From Megaleporinus macrocephalus (Eukaryota; Chordata; Actinopteri; Characiformes; Anostomidae), in the NCBI GenBank assembly GCA_021613375.1, contig CM038726.1, positions 12,160,253 through 12,224,252 of the forward strand: 64,000 nt of DNA. The letters run 5' to 3'. This document shows positions 13,919 to 24,200 of this stretch, piece by piece; position 1 is the first letter of the stretch, and every line of letters starts with the position of its first letter. Made by a program: the position numbers and the translations under genes. The notes beneath the pieces are model-generated. The model worked only from the letters and a program-made list of their open reading frames with translations, made no database searches and was not told where the DNA came from.

Positions 13919-16900
13919 ATAGAGAAAAGGAGAGAAATAAAGAAAGAGAGAGGGAGAAAGACAGAAAAAGAATGAGAGAAAGAGAGAAATGAAGAGAGAG
14001 AGGGAAAGAGATAAAGAGTGAGAGGTAGAAAGAGAGAAAGAGAAAGAAAGAGAGAGAGAGAGAAAGAGAAAGAGAGAGAGTGAGAGAGAAAGAGAGATAG
14101 CACGCGAGCACGCAGGCTGTTCTGAACTGATGTTAAAAGGGGATACTGGCAGGCTGACATGGCTGTAGGTTGCCATGGCAGTGAAAACACTGCAGAAAGA
14201 GCTGCATTCACCATATAATTCCTACACGCAGTCTCGATCATATGTTCTCCAACGCAGTCAATACTCAAACAGTAAGCACACTTCATTATCATTACTATCA
14301 TTAATGTGTAATTAGAAGCAACTTGAACTGGCATATTGAAAATGCCACATTCTCGGTCCTTCATTTTCTCTGGTTCACGCTGAGCTCTTCCAATTAGGTA
14401 TGGGACGAAGAGGTCTGCTTCCTGTTTACAGGCTTTCAAGTGTCACTCCTGATTCAGTCAAATTTTAAAATAATTAAGATTTACTTTTACAAAATACTGG
14501 GATTCAATCCAAAGTTCAATCCAAAATTTGCTGGCAAAAATATGGAGAACAACCATAAAATCCAGGTCCTCCAGCATCCCATAGACATTAACACCAGGAA
14601 CTAATGACACAATGTTACTTGTTTCACAGCAAAACTAGGTAAAATACCTGATGGTTAGTATTAGCATTTTAGGTTTACCTGATCATTAAAAGCGTTGTTG
14701 ATTACTATACTTTGAAAAACTGTTCAATGTCAAAAGGTTAAAATGTTAAAAATGTTAAATACTTACATGTAGCATCAACAAACTTAGCAACAGCCTCCCA
14801 GACACATGACCACGGGTTTGGCTTTAATAGGGAGAAACATGGCAGAAGGCAGTGACAGCGCCCCAGAGATTTAGCCATCTAATGCTAACCATACAATAGA
14901 AAAACTGGAACTCTAAGAAGATTTTTAAAGGGCTACAGTCTGACGCTCTCTCACGTCTAAAGACTATCTGTCATTACAGAGTTTTGCAAAGACTGAGAAT
15001 CTTGCAGCATCACTACTTGGATAGGTTAGACTATGCTTTGCTGACCACCTCACGCCAAACGATTGCGCTGCAACTCTAGCATTTCCATCACTGGAAATTT
15101 GCCTGTGACCGTGAAATCGCTTGAAAAGTTGTTTGGTGTAAGGCCGATATGAGAGAGGTAAGTCTGAAACGTGTTAGTATTTTGGAGTTCAGAGTGGAAA
15201 CCTAATTAATGACGTTCACCCTGTCTATATAACACAGAGGATCACTTCATAGTGAATGTGTTCTGACAAATTGTGGTATTTTAAAATGTCAAAATGACCA
15301 ACTGCATCTTGTCACAGGTAGAGCTTTACATAAAACTGTATTTTGAATGCTTAAATCAACTTAATCAATAAAGCATACCAGCATAAAAACTAAGAAACTG
15401 AATCGTCAGTTCTTAATCTGCTTCTTGTTTGAATTTTCCACCTTGAATCGTGCAGCAGTTATTATACCGTCTCAGTTGCCAGAATGTAAATTTTGTAAAT
15501 GGTGTGGAACAGGAAAATTCAAATAAGAAGCTGTTATACATGAAATCCGCATATTAAATCTACAGGTGGGATCATTTGCAAGTCTGAATGTCCTTTAAAA
15601 ACATTTTAAAACGTTAAATTAATAATTGGGGGGGGGGGGGGGTCTGTCGTGGCCACATAGTATCATCTTCACTGTTAATGCATATTAAATATGTTTACAT
15701 GAGGTATTTGTTGTTGTTATTATATTGTTTAGAAATACAAGATGGGTGAAGTGCTGCAAATCTTATTTGTGGGTAAAATCTAAAATGACTATCTTGTGTA
15801 GCAGTGCTTTTTGAACATTTTCAGTACAATTTAAAATACAGCAGCAATTCTGATAGTCACCATTATCGTGATATTACAGATTTATATCGTTATTTATTTA
15901 TCTATACCAAGAATTGAGCACAATAAACCTAATGTAATATAATCTGGTCATACAGATTTCAATTACTTGTCAGCATCATAGCTCCACTAAGTAACTAAAG
16001 AAGCAAACATGAGATCATTGCAGAGGTTTGGATTTTTGGATGATCCTAACCTAATCACATAAATCTGCTCTTTATCTCTGCTGAATTCCTTTTTTCCACT
16101 AACATAATAATTCCCCCCTTTTTAAACAAACACCACTGAAACAGGCATCTACAAATGGCACTATTTGCTGCAGTGTCTAAGAAAGAGTGAGGTTTCTCAG
16201 CCTTCTTTAACAGAACTGCACAACAGCCTGACCGCAACACTCCATTTCACAGCTCACAAAGCTCCCTATTCATTATTATCAAACATTATGGGCAGTGGCA
16301 GCTACTTAAGAGTGTCATCTGTGATGTTAAAGTGCCTCATGATGTTGTGCCCCTCTCATCCTGTTAACATCTCAAACTCTTCACTGTTGTACACACCAAG
16401 CTCATATCATTTATTTGCACATCGTCGCTGTCCAATGAAAAATCTGCATCTCCATTTTTGTCTATTTCTATTTTGCTCTCAATCGAATGCAGCAGCTGTT
16501 GTTTACATTGTGGGGAAATGTCATGATGACGGGACCAATAGAAATGCTCCAAAACAGCTTGGAAATAAATCTGGTTCTATTGACTTACACTGAAAGTAAA
16601 GACCGTTTTTGTTCTTTCCTGTAAAGTTGCTATTTTGGAGATACTTTCATTGGACAGCGACGATATGGCTCTGCAGAAAACCACCTCCTCTTTACTGATT
16701 ACCTAAACCACTTTTAAGTATGTGAGAAATTTTTCAGTGTCAAGTTACGGCACATGAGAAGCTTCATATTTGCAGTTGAACTAATTTAAAATAAGCTGAA
16801 CTGATTTTAAATTAGTTCAACTGCAAATGCTGAATCTAAGATAAAACTTAATAGGTGCGAACACCAGATTTGCTACCACCAAACTTTTTTTCACGTCACC

Positions 16901-19027
16901 AAAAAAACAAAATGACATAATAATAATACTACATTTTGTTTATGGAGGTTTTTCAACCTCCTAATAACACTTCGTCACAATGTGGCGAGCCTTGCTGTGT
17001 GATTAGGGTCTGACTCCCATCCAAAAACGATAACGACCTTTAACTGTGTTATTACAGAGCTATGTGCTCGCATTTACGGAAAGAGAGGTCAAGAGGTGAC
17101 TAGACCTCCATCTCCATAAACATTTTAGTTTAGCTGGACTGAGAAAGGGCACGCCTAGACTATATCAGGCCCACATCTTGCACTAAAGTGAAAACTTGCG
17201 CTGCGTTTCCTCCTTTTTCTGGCACACATGGAGGTGATGATTTTGTTGAATGGGGACACTTCCCCACATACGTTCTAGGAGGAAGACCTTCTCGCATTGT
17301 TTAACGTGTTGGCAATGTGTTTAAAGGGGAATTCCACTCATTTTTCAACACGTCTGCAAAACTCTGCGGTCGAGACGTAAACAAAGTGATTCAGATGTGA
17401 TTCAGAGTGGTCTGATGTAAAAACGTTCTTAACAAAAACGTTGATTTCTTTACTGTGGTGGTGATAGTAACCAGGGATCTGATATCTACATTTGTCATTT
17501 TATTTGTTATACATGTGAACCTACGTGTGTCTTGTGAGTTTTGTATATGTAACAGGGGTAAAATAGTGGTAAATCTGACAAGAGTTTATTTTTAGCCTAA
17601 TTTAGCCTTAAAACACACTTTTTGTATCCGTACACTATAAATAGATTAATAGAAACTGCTTAAAATATATATAATTTAGTGTCAGACACTGGCAGCGCAC
17701 TCATAACCATTTCATGTAATACATTTCTGTGCAAGAGCTTTTAGAGGCATGAAACACTTCAGAAGTCTGGTTCTCATCACCACCACTGCACCAAACACCA
17801 AACATCTACCGATGACTGTTTACATATCAACCAGTTCATTATGCAGAAACTTTTAATAATTGGCGGAGTGCTTCTGTAAGAAAGACTGGCTCTGTCTCAC
17901 ATTGTATGAACATTTTATGAACTAAACTGCTTTAAAGGAATAACATATGGAGTGAGAAGTCCACTGAGGTGAAATGAGTGTTTCCTGAATGCAGCTCTGT
18001 TGATTTCAATGTTAAGACTGTAAATAGCCATGTTACCAAAAATACAACTCTGTAGAAAGCAGGTGGCCGAGCATATGGTCAAATCTGAGTAGCTCGCATA
18101 GTTTCAGTGCGAAAGCACAAAGCCTCATTGTGGTCCAAGGAACTTAATTGTACTGTAACTGGGTTAAGATGGGCACTAGTGGACACTAGGTCAGGTTATA
18201 CAAAAACAAGCGTGGGCTGAAATGTGCCTAGGACTACGTGAGAGGAGACTTTCTTTTAATGAAACGCTAATCATGGAGACATCGTTCAGGACTCCAATTT
18301 TTTCTTCCAGTGTAACAGCGTACAGGCCGAACTTACTTCTGCCGGTCTCCTTTATAGACGTGACGATTTCTTTATAGGAGGTGATGTCTTCGTACGGAAA
18401 AGCCTCCACGGTCATGTTTTCCTCGCGGAGGTTCAGGTAAATACCCTCGGACAGGAAAAAGTGGGGTCTGTCGTCTTGTTTCAGGTCGTGAAAGATCATG
18501 ACCGCGCGTCTCGTCCAGTTGAACTCCGCGTGCAAAGAGTTGACGAAGTCTCCCAGCTTTGTGGTGGTCGGTCCGGTCCGGACCACCGTCCTGAACTCCT
18601 CGCTGTTGTCGAAGCCGAACGCCAGTCCTCCGGCGGTGATCAGCGGCAGCTTCCAGTGGGACGCGAAGCGACCCACCGAGGCCACAGAGTACACGCAGCC
18701 GGGGCCGATGAAGGCGTCCGGCTTGTGGTAGAGCTTCGTGTCCACGGCGATGATCTGCGCCTTGTTTTCGGAGCACGAGCCCGTGGAGTCCTCCACGCTG
18801 AAGTTGAGGAGGTTTACGGCGTGTCCCCCCAGAAGTCCGCTCTGCAGGATGCGCTCTCTGGCCATGCGGATGGCGGGCAGCACCCGTGGCGATGCCCAGG
18901 GGTACTTCAGATTGTCCGGCAGCATCACGGCCACTGTGATGTTCCCCGCGTCCGCTCCGCACCAGGTCAGCACGAAGCAGCTCAGCACCGTTAAGAAGCG
19001 GCGGAGAGGCTCCGTTCTGTATCTCAT
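1301..19027 (-). CDS. npr2: Natriuretic peptide receptor, guanylyl cyclase type (NPR-B-like), 5' four coding exons, partial
   Basis: Plasma-membrane receptor that binds natriuretic peptides outside the cell and makes cGMP inside. Coding exons, 5' to 3': 18337-19027, 7935-8122, 6338-6451, 1301-1436. Phases agree at every junction, giving 376 complete codons plus one base. Residues 1-27 form a signal peptide with hydrophobic core FLTVLSCFVLTWC. The rest is the ANF-receptor ligand-binding domain, with the conserved pair C85 and C111 (GPGCVYS) and N-glycosylation sites at N29, N75, N170 and N204. FASHWKLPLITAG, FYLDAFGESL, VITYREPDNPEY and IAGCFHDG resemble human NPR2 more than NPR1 from memory. 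The clearance receptor NPR3 is a poorer match. The remaining ectodomain, transmembrane segment, kinase-homology and cyclase domains must lie left of position 1. Teleosts have several paralogues, so npr2 rather than an npr1 copy is likely but unproven. Confidence 0.85.
2198..2690 (+). mobile_element. Tc1/mariner-derived element, 5' half, right end lost
   Basis: Starts with the inverted-repeat end CTACCGCTCAAAAGTTTAGG. Around 2600-2685 it runs into a frame reading KKQLYLETRQSIVVLRKEGY, similar to the N-terminal region of Tc1-like transposases. The same sequence occurs inverted at 60965-61454, where both ends survive. Here the right terminus is missing and sequence changes after about 2690. Family assignment is by recognition of the end and the transposase start, not by a search. 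Confidence 0.65.
3255..6155 (+). mobile_element. Decayed Tc1-like transposon remains, probably interrupted by other repeats
   Basis: A stretch at about 5880-5940 reads DNNLKHTSKSTKKWFKRKK, and one just downstream reads SPDENPVE. These match the Tc1 transposase signatures DNDPKHTSK and SPDLNPIE. Region 3360-3550 resembles the helix-turn-helix part of such transposases. Matching ends may be GTAAGTACACCCCTAC near 3267 and its approximate reverse complement near 6136. Stops and frameshifts make it inactive. 5040-5330 looks like a different inserted repeat. Limits are approximate. Confidence 0.5.
6248..6290. repeat. (CA)n microsatellite
   Basis: About 20 CA dinucleotides with one interruption, followed by a short TA/CATA run. 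It lies in npr2 intron 3, about 50 bp past the exon 3 donor. Confidence 0.9.
6338..6451 (-). CDS. npr2: npr2 coding exon 3
   Basis: 114 bases, exactly 38 codons, reading NVFVITYREPDNPEY at the start and FNIQLEPSL at the end. Acceptor TCTAG and donor GTAAGG flank it. The frame is too short to stand out as an open reading frame; it was found by matching the NPR ectodomain and checking phase 0 on both sides. Confidence 0.9.
6605..7106 (+). repeat. Local duplication X, copy 1 (npr2 intron 2)
   Basis: About 500 bp highly similar to 9240-9685, from TAAATGTGCAGTGTTTAATC to AACAATAAAAGTCTT. Small indels and substitutions separate the copies. Both are in the same orientation and flank npr2 exon 2. 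Both contain a short open frame (78 and 75 codons) with no recognised product. It could be two insertions of an unrecognised dispersed repeat rather than a segmental duplication. Confidence 0.8.
7935..8122 (-). CDS. npr2: npr2 coding exon 2
   Basis: 188 bases encode residues 231-293, beginning (I)VYICGPLQ and ending DPIKMFQ. The acceptor AG is at 8123-8124 and the donor GTAACC starts at 7934. DYAIFYLDAFGESL is characteristic of the NPR ectodomain. Two base pairs complete the split codon from exon 1 and the exon leaves in phase 0. Confidence 0.9.
8771..8868 (+). repeat. Local duplication Y, copy 1
   Basis: Resembles 9697-9790: both run from GACATTTG(T/G)GGATTATATT to GTCTAATAAAA or GTCTGCTAAAA. 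Copy 2 follows directly after duplication X copy 2. Confidence 0.7.
9240..9685 (+). repeat. Local duplication X, copy 2 (npr2 intron 1)
   Basis: Second copy of the 6605-7106 segment, with internal deletions of roughly 10-40 bp (for example after GTAACTACT). It lies upstream of npr2 exon 2 in transcript order. Confidence 0.8.
9697..9790 (+). repeat. Local duplication Y, copy 2
   Basis: Counterpart of 8771-8868, joined almost directly to the end of duplication X copy 2. This suggests a rearranged block rather than a simple tandem repeat. Confidence 0.7.
9791..12720 (-). other. npr2 intron 1, middle part, no gene recognised
   Basis: Contains several short open frames on both strands, including a more GC-rich patch at about 10030-10340. 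None shows a recognisable domain or a convincing splice context. No structured RNA was recognised. Confidence 0.4.
12725..12805 (+). repeat. Teleost interspersed repeat, 5' core fragment
   Basis: Begins TCAATTTTATTTATATAGCG and ends CAAAGCAGCTTTACAG. The same core recurs at 21900-21975, and its 3' continuation matches 59553-59720. This motif is common in fish genomes; I cannot name the family with certainty. Confidence 0.6.
13850..14100 (+). repeat. (GA)n microsatellite and 250-nt polypurine tract
   Basis: A pure GA run from 13850 to about 13915 continues as an impure A/G tract to about 14100 with very few pyrimidines. On the minus strand it produces spurious long frames of Leu, Ser and Phe. 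It lies in npr2 intron 1. Confidence 0.95.
15628..15642 (+). repeat. Homopolymer G run
   Basis: Fifteen consecutive G residues in npr2 intron 1. Its length is probably variable and prone to sequencing error. Confidence 0.9.
16421..16664. mobile_element. Short MITE-like element with 20-bp perfect terminal inverted repeats
   Basis: Left end ATCGTCGCTGTCCAATGAAA (16421-16440) is exactly the reverse complement of 16645-16664. The element would be 244 bp with no coding capacity I recognise. I see no clear target-site duplication, so the true ends may extend a few bases (CTCC and GGAG lie further inside). Superfamily unknown. Confidence 0.65.
16768..16828. repeat. Perfect 25-bp inverted repeat, 11-nt loop
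   Basis: Arms 16768-16792 and 16804-16828 are exact reverse complements, starting ATTTGCAGTTGAACTAATTT. It would form a hairpin or cruciform. It may be a small fold-back transposon or a hairpin RNA precursor; nothing decides between these. Confidence 0.8.
16829..18330 (-). other. npr2 intron 1, 5' part, no gene recognised
   Basis: No exon seen. The patch near 17300-17370 (AAGGGGAATTCCACTCATTT) resembles a common fish interspersed repeat. Nothing else is supported. Confidence 0.4.
18337..19027 (-). CDS. npr2: npr2 coding exon 1: signal peptide and N-terminal ligand-binding domain
   Basis: 691 coding bases encode residues 1-230 plus the first base of codon 231. The ATG at 19025-19027 is followed by a good signal peptide, and GNITVAV then starts the mature domain as in other NPRs. 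It ends at a GTAAGT donor (18331-18336) after ETGR. The exon is distinctly GC- and CpG-rich beside its AT-rich introns. This suggests a promoter-associated CpG island and explains long shadow frames on the opposite strand. Confidence 0.9.
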
Positions 19028-20167
19028 TACGAACTTAAACTGGCGAACAAAACTCCAAACGAGCGGACTGTGGAGATAAAGCCCTCAGGTGAGAAAGAGA
19101 GAGAGAGGGTGAGTGAGAGACTAGGGCTCTTCAAAGACTATCATACGTGTTTCTCCCGCAACACGGTCGAGGTGGGAGAGTAATCCATTAGTTTAGGCTC
19201 TCTCTCCAGAACTCCTCGGAGGAAAAGTCCCGTTTGCTGATTTAATTAGGATTTCCTGAGCTCGCCGTGCGATTCCCCGCGTGTGTGTGTTGCGTATGAT
19301 AACATTCATCCAAATGGCCAAGTTAAACTCAGCGCAGCCCCCTCGGCATGGCCCCCCTACACGTCAGGTCATCTGGCTGCGATAGGCAAGGAAATGGTGC
19401 CCCCTGCCTGCCACAACAGTAACTGAAGCAACTAAACTTCTAGCAACAGAAGCAGCAACAACAACAACAACAACAACAATAATAATAAGAAGAAGTATAC
19501 ACCAAGTATATCATATAGTTTGTGACTTTTTAATCTGCACTGAACAGATTATTTTTTATTTTAATGTTAGAATATAACCAGTTATTCAATATAACTAGTA
19601 TATATTCTATATAGAAATATAGAAAAACAACATACTGTTCAATTTTTATTAAAAATGTTTTATTGTATATACAATAAAAAGACCTTATAGCACATACACA
19701 CAGCAAAGGTCACCATGCGTAGTGTCAAATGAAGAGTGTGAAGACCACCAGTAGAATAACAGGTTTCTCTAAAGTGATGGCGCTCTTTAAGAATGGTTGG
19801 CGTGTGTAACACAGACCTCACTAATGTGCTTGTGCAAAATGTAATCAAATTCTCACAATTTTTCAAACATCTAGTGTAAAGCAATGTAGAGATTTACAAT
19901 TGTCATTAGTTTAGTTTTAGTTTAATTTAGTCCTAAAGGTGCATTAACTTTTTTTGAAAAGTAATAGTTTTAGTTAAATAGTAAATTACTTTCCAACAAG
20001 TTCCAGTTTTAATTTTTAATATAATAATGGATGCTGTAATAGAGGTTACATGTTGGGGTACATGCGATAACAAAATCAACACAACAGTAGACTGAGCTGA
20101 ACTCCAAGCTATCCATAAAGACAGGATACACACTCATTCACAGACAGGAATTTTTGTCCTAAGTATT

Positions 20168-20222
<55 letters not shown>

Positions 20223-20925
20223 TAATAATATTAATAATAATAATAATAACAATAATATTAATAATAATAATAATGCCCAATGCTCTTTCACATACCCAAG
20301 ACCAGCCTAAATACACAAAACAAGGCCATCATATAAGAAATGTAATCATCCTAAACCTGAGGCCATTTAGAAATGCAGCACAGACATTTTTCACAAGTTA
20401 CTGGGACGTAAAGGTCTGGTTCGCCAGTAATCACCCTATTTGTGTAAAGTATCTGTAATCTGATTGCTGCCTCTTTCAGTGAGCGTTTCTTTATGTAAGT
20501 GTAAGTTTTCAGGCCTGACAGTTAAATATAAATAAACAGCTTAAATCAGTCCTTTTACCCAGCATGTCTAGACCTGTTTAGGTCTACTTAAATCTCTTGA
20601 ACCTGAGTTACAGTAATACAGACAATGTTAATAAAAATCACAGAACTGTTCAATGTTGTTTTTCCCTTCTCAACTGGAAAATTAATCCAAGAATAGATCT
20701 GTCAGATCTCTTTTGCCTGAAAGCAAATAGTAAAGATTCCACACTAGTGATATTTCACTGTCCTCCAACAGAGGACAGGAAAGAACACATCAGTTTGGAT
20801 ATATTTAAGGAGATATTTGCAATCATAAACATTTCTTTTGCTTTAGTCAGAATCTGTATGATAAAATGAACCCATGTAAAAATAGAAAATAAAATAACAT
20901 GAGATCATTGTAAACAAATAAGCAG
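19028..20925. other. Intergenic interval between npr2 start and anapc2 3' end; npr2 5' flank
   Basis: 19028-19400 is comparatively GC-rich and continues the CpG-rich zone of npr2 exon 1, so the npr2 5' UTR and promoter are expected here; I see no decisive TATA box. From about 19440 it becomes AT-rich with CAA/AAT simple repeats. No coding frame is convincing. Confidence 0.5.
20169..20274. repeat. (AAT)n microsatellite
   Basis: About 35 AAT triplets with a few AAC and ATT interruptions. Antisense frames of Leu or Ile here are artefacts. Confidence 0.95.
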
Positions 20926-20931
20926 TTTATT
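20926..20931 (-). promoter_or_regulatory. Polyadenylation signal of anapc2
   Basis: AATAAA on the minus strand about 70 bp past the anapc2 stop codon. This implies a very short 3' UTR. It is the first canonical signal downstream. Confidence 0.6.
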
Positions 20932-20999
20932 ATTTTGGACAAAAGCAATTAATATTTGTAAACCTTTCTGTCTGTCTGCATCTCTCCCTACCTCCCTCT

Positions 21000-21212
21000 C
21001 TACTGGTTGCTTTTGGGCAGTCTGTAGACTCCAGCAGAAACAATCAGCTGGTGGTCTCTGACTTTTTTCTGCAGGAAAACCTGAAGCTCATTGACGTCCA
21101 TCTCGGTGACCCCGGGTCCTGTTGCCACGAACATGCGCAGCATGGAGTGAATCCTCTCCAGAGTCATGCTCTCCAGGTTGGTCAGCATGGCCTGAATGTA
21201 AGCCCAGAATAA
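21000..21212 (-). CDS. anapc2: anapc2 coding exon 14 with stop: APC2 C-terminal winged helix
   Basis: 213 bases: LFWAYIQAMLTNLESMTLER and VFLQKKVRDHQLIVSAGVYR to the stop TAG at 21000-21002. This is the most conserved part of APC2 and belongs to the C-terminal APC2 family domain. Acceptor GCTCAG. Confidence 0.95.
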   Translation of the reverse strand, partial: LFWAYIQAMLTNLESMTLERIHSMLRMFVATGPGVTEMDVNELQVFLQKKVRDHQLIVSAGVYRLPKSNQ

Positions 21213-24200
21213 CTGAGCCAGGACAGGAGCAAAGAGAACAGCAGTCAGACAGTGACAGCAGTAATCACTCACGTTCAAATATTGTGAGGTAGCGTGCTTT
21301 TGACATTAGGTGACCTTTTATACCAATACAGACATAGACATTAAGCAAATCTTGGAGATAATATAATAAAGAGATCCTGCTCTGCAGAAAACACATAAAA
21401 CTAGTGTTTGTTTACATTCTGTCTTAGTACCTGTACATAAAATAAATATTTCGCATTATTTTTGCCGAGCAAAAAAGTTACTTACAGAGAATTTCTAAGC
21501 AGCAGAAACTGATTAAATGGCGATTGATGAACTTCTGGATCTACAGGCTTATCTGAACGTGAGAAGCTTGGCAGGTACCCTGCTCGAGTGGTGCAAGGCT
21601 TAGAGGACACTGTGCAAGACGATATATTGACATGCTGAAATTGTGATCCCTTCCACCCCTCTCACTTTCGTTCTTTTCAGGGTGTCTTTGATCTAGTGAT
21701 AAAGGCACATCTGAGCCGTTTTAGATTACCACACGACCCCTATCCATAAAGACCGGACTCATTCAATCCACAGAGCTGTCGATCACTTTATATCTTTACT
21801 GCGTCAGTATAAAACAGTAAAATTAAAGAATGAAACGGTAAAATAATAATAAAAAAATAATAATAATAACAATAATAGAATTAAGGTTGCGGTTTAAAGT
21901 TTATTTATCTATATAGTGCCTTTTACAACAGATGTTGTTATAAACCAGCTTTGTGAGCTGCTTTACAGTAACTGTAACTTTACAGCAATTTGTAATCCTT
22001 TTTATATCGGAGTAAACTACAGCGATTAGAATCCTGTAGCTGGAGTAAACTTTACAGCGATTAGAATCCTGTAGCTGGAGTAAACTTTACAGTGATCAGA
22101 ATCCTGTAGCTGGAGTAAACTTTACAGCGATTAGAATCCTGTAGCTGGAGTAAACTTTACAGCGATTAGAATCCTGTAGCTGGAGTAAACTTTATAGCAA
22201 TCAGAATCCTGTAGCTGGAGTAAACTTTACAGCGACTAGTATCCTGTAGCTGGAGTAAACTTTACAGCGATTAGAATCCTGTAGCTGGAGTAAACTTTAC
22301 AGCGACTAGTATCCTGTAGCTGGAGTAAACTTTACAGCGACTAGTATCCTGTAGCTGGAGTAAACTTTATAGCAATCAGAATCCTGTAGCTGGAGTAAAC
22401 TTTACAGCGACTAGTATCCTGTAGCTGGAGTAAACTTTACAGCAATTAGAATCCTGTAGCTGGAGTAAACTTTACAGCGATTAGAATCCTGTAGCTGGAG
22501 TAAACTTTACAGCGATTAGAATCCTGTAGCTGGAGTAAACTTTATAGCAATCAGAATCCTGTAGCTGGAGTAAACTTTACAGCGACTAGTATCCTGTAGC
22601 TGGAGTAAACTTTACAGCGATTAGAATCCTGTAGCTGGAGTAAACTTTATAGCAATCAGAATCCTGTAGCTGGAGTAAACTTTACAGCGACTAGTATCCT
22701 GTAGCTGGAGTAAACTTTACAGCAATTAGAATCCTGTAGCTGGAGTAAACTTTATAGCAATCAGAATCCTGTAGCTGGAGTAAACTTTACAGCGATTAGA
22801 ATCCTGTAGCTGGAGTAAACTTTATAGCAATCAGAATCCTGTAGCTGGAGTAAACTTTACAGCGACTAGTATCCTGTAGCTGGAGTAAACTTTACAGCGA
22901 TTAGAATCCTGTAGCTGGAGTAAACTTTACAGCGACTAGTATCCTGTAGCTGGAGTAAACTTTACAGCGATTAGAATCCTGTAGCTGGAGTAAACTTTAT
23001 AGCAATCAGAATCCTGTAGCTGGAGTAAACTTTACAGCGACTAGTATCCTGTAGCTGGAGTAAACTTTACAGCAATTAGAATCCTGTAGCTGGAGTAAAC
23101 TTTATAGCAATCAGAATCCTGTAGCTGGAGTAAACATTACAGCGATTAGAATCCTGTAGCTGGAGTAAACTTTATAGCAATCAGAATCCTGTAGCTGGAG
23201 TAAACTTTACAGCGACTAGTATCCTGTAGCTGGAGTAAACTTTACAGCGATTAGAATCCTGTAGCTGGAGTAAACTTTACAGCGACTAGTATCCTGTAGC
23301 TGGAGTAAACTTTACAGCGATTAGAATCCTGTAGCTGGAGTAAACTTTATAGCAATCAGAATCCTGTAGCTGGAGTAAACTTTACAGCGACTAGTATCCT
23401 GTAGCTGGAGTAAACTTTACAGCAATTAGAATCCTGTAGCTGGAGTAAACTTTATAGCAATCAGAATCCTGTAGCTGGAGTAAACTTTACAGCGACTAGT
23501 ATCCTGTAGCTGGAGTAAACTTTACAGCAATTAGAATCCTGTTGCTGGAGTAAACTTTACAGCGATTAGAATCCTGTAGCTGGAGTAAACTTTATAGCAA
23601 TCAGAATCCTGTAGCTGGAGTAAACTTTACAGCGACTAGTATCCTGTAGCTGGAGTAAACTTTACAGCAATTAGAATCCTGTAGCTGGAGTAAACTTTAC
23701 AGCGACTAGTATCCTGTAGCTGGAGTAAACTTTACAGCAATTAGAATCCTGTAGCTGGAGTAAACTTTACAGCGATCAGAATCCAGACTACGAATGCTAT
23801 CCAGGTCTCAGTAATCAATGTCTTTGTGTCTGTGCGTATGACTGTAACGCAACCCACTTGCAGTTTCTCCTCCCTCTGCTCGGACTGTGTGGTGGTGTTT
23901 GAGTCTCCTTCCTCGTCACTGTCTATAAGCATAACTGCTCTCTCGGGCCGTTCTCTAGAGGATGCAGTCTCCAGTATGCTGTAACGCCCGCCAGCCTCCT
24001 CCTGCACCACTCCGTGCTGCTGCCAGAGTGCCAGTTTCCTACGCACCAGCTCCTGAGGTACGCCCAGAACTCCACTCAACTCCTCCAGCGTCCACGTACC
24101 TAAGAGAAAGGGGAAATACTTGAGAAGAATACCTTCAGAATAATCACTACACTGTTTAAAATAAATGCGCTCAAAAGCTTTTCTGGAGCAATGCCACCAA

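Noticed and set aside
13678..14439. Long minus-strand frames rich in Ser, Leu and Phe
   Set aside because: They are translations of the GA microsatellite and polypurine tract. All three frames stay open there, and there is no domain or splice context.
18372..18994. Long frames of 177-196 codons overlapping npr2 exon 1 in other frames
   Set aside because: They are shadows caused by the high GC content of exon 1; only the NPR frame shows a family match and splice agreement.
20109..20316. Poly-Leu and poly-Ile frames
   Set aside because: They are translations of the AAT microsatellite in different frames.
22010..23784. Regular direct repeats resembling a CRISPR array
   Set aside because: Units are contiguous with no unique spacers, and the sequence is an intron of a fish gene.
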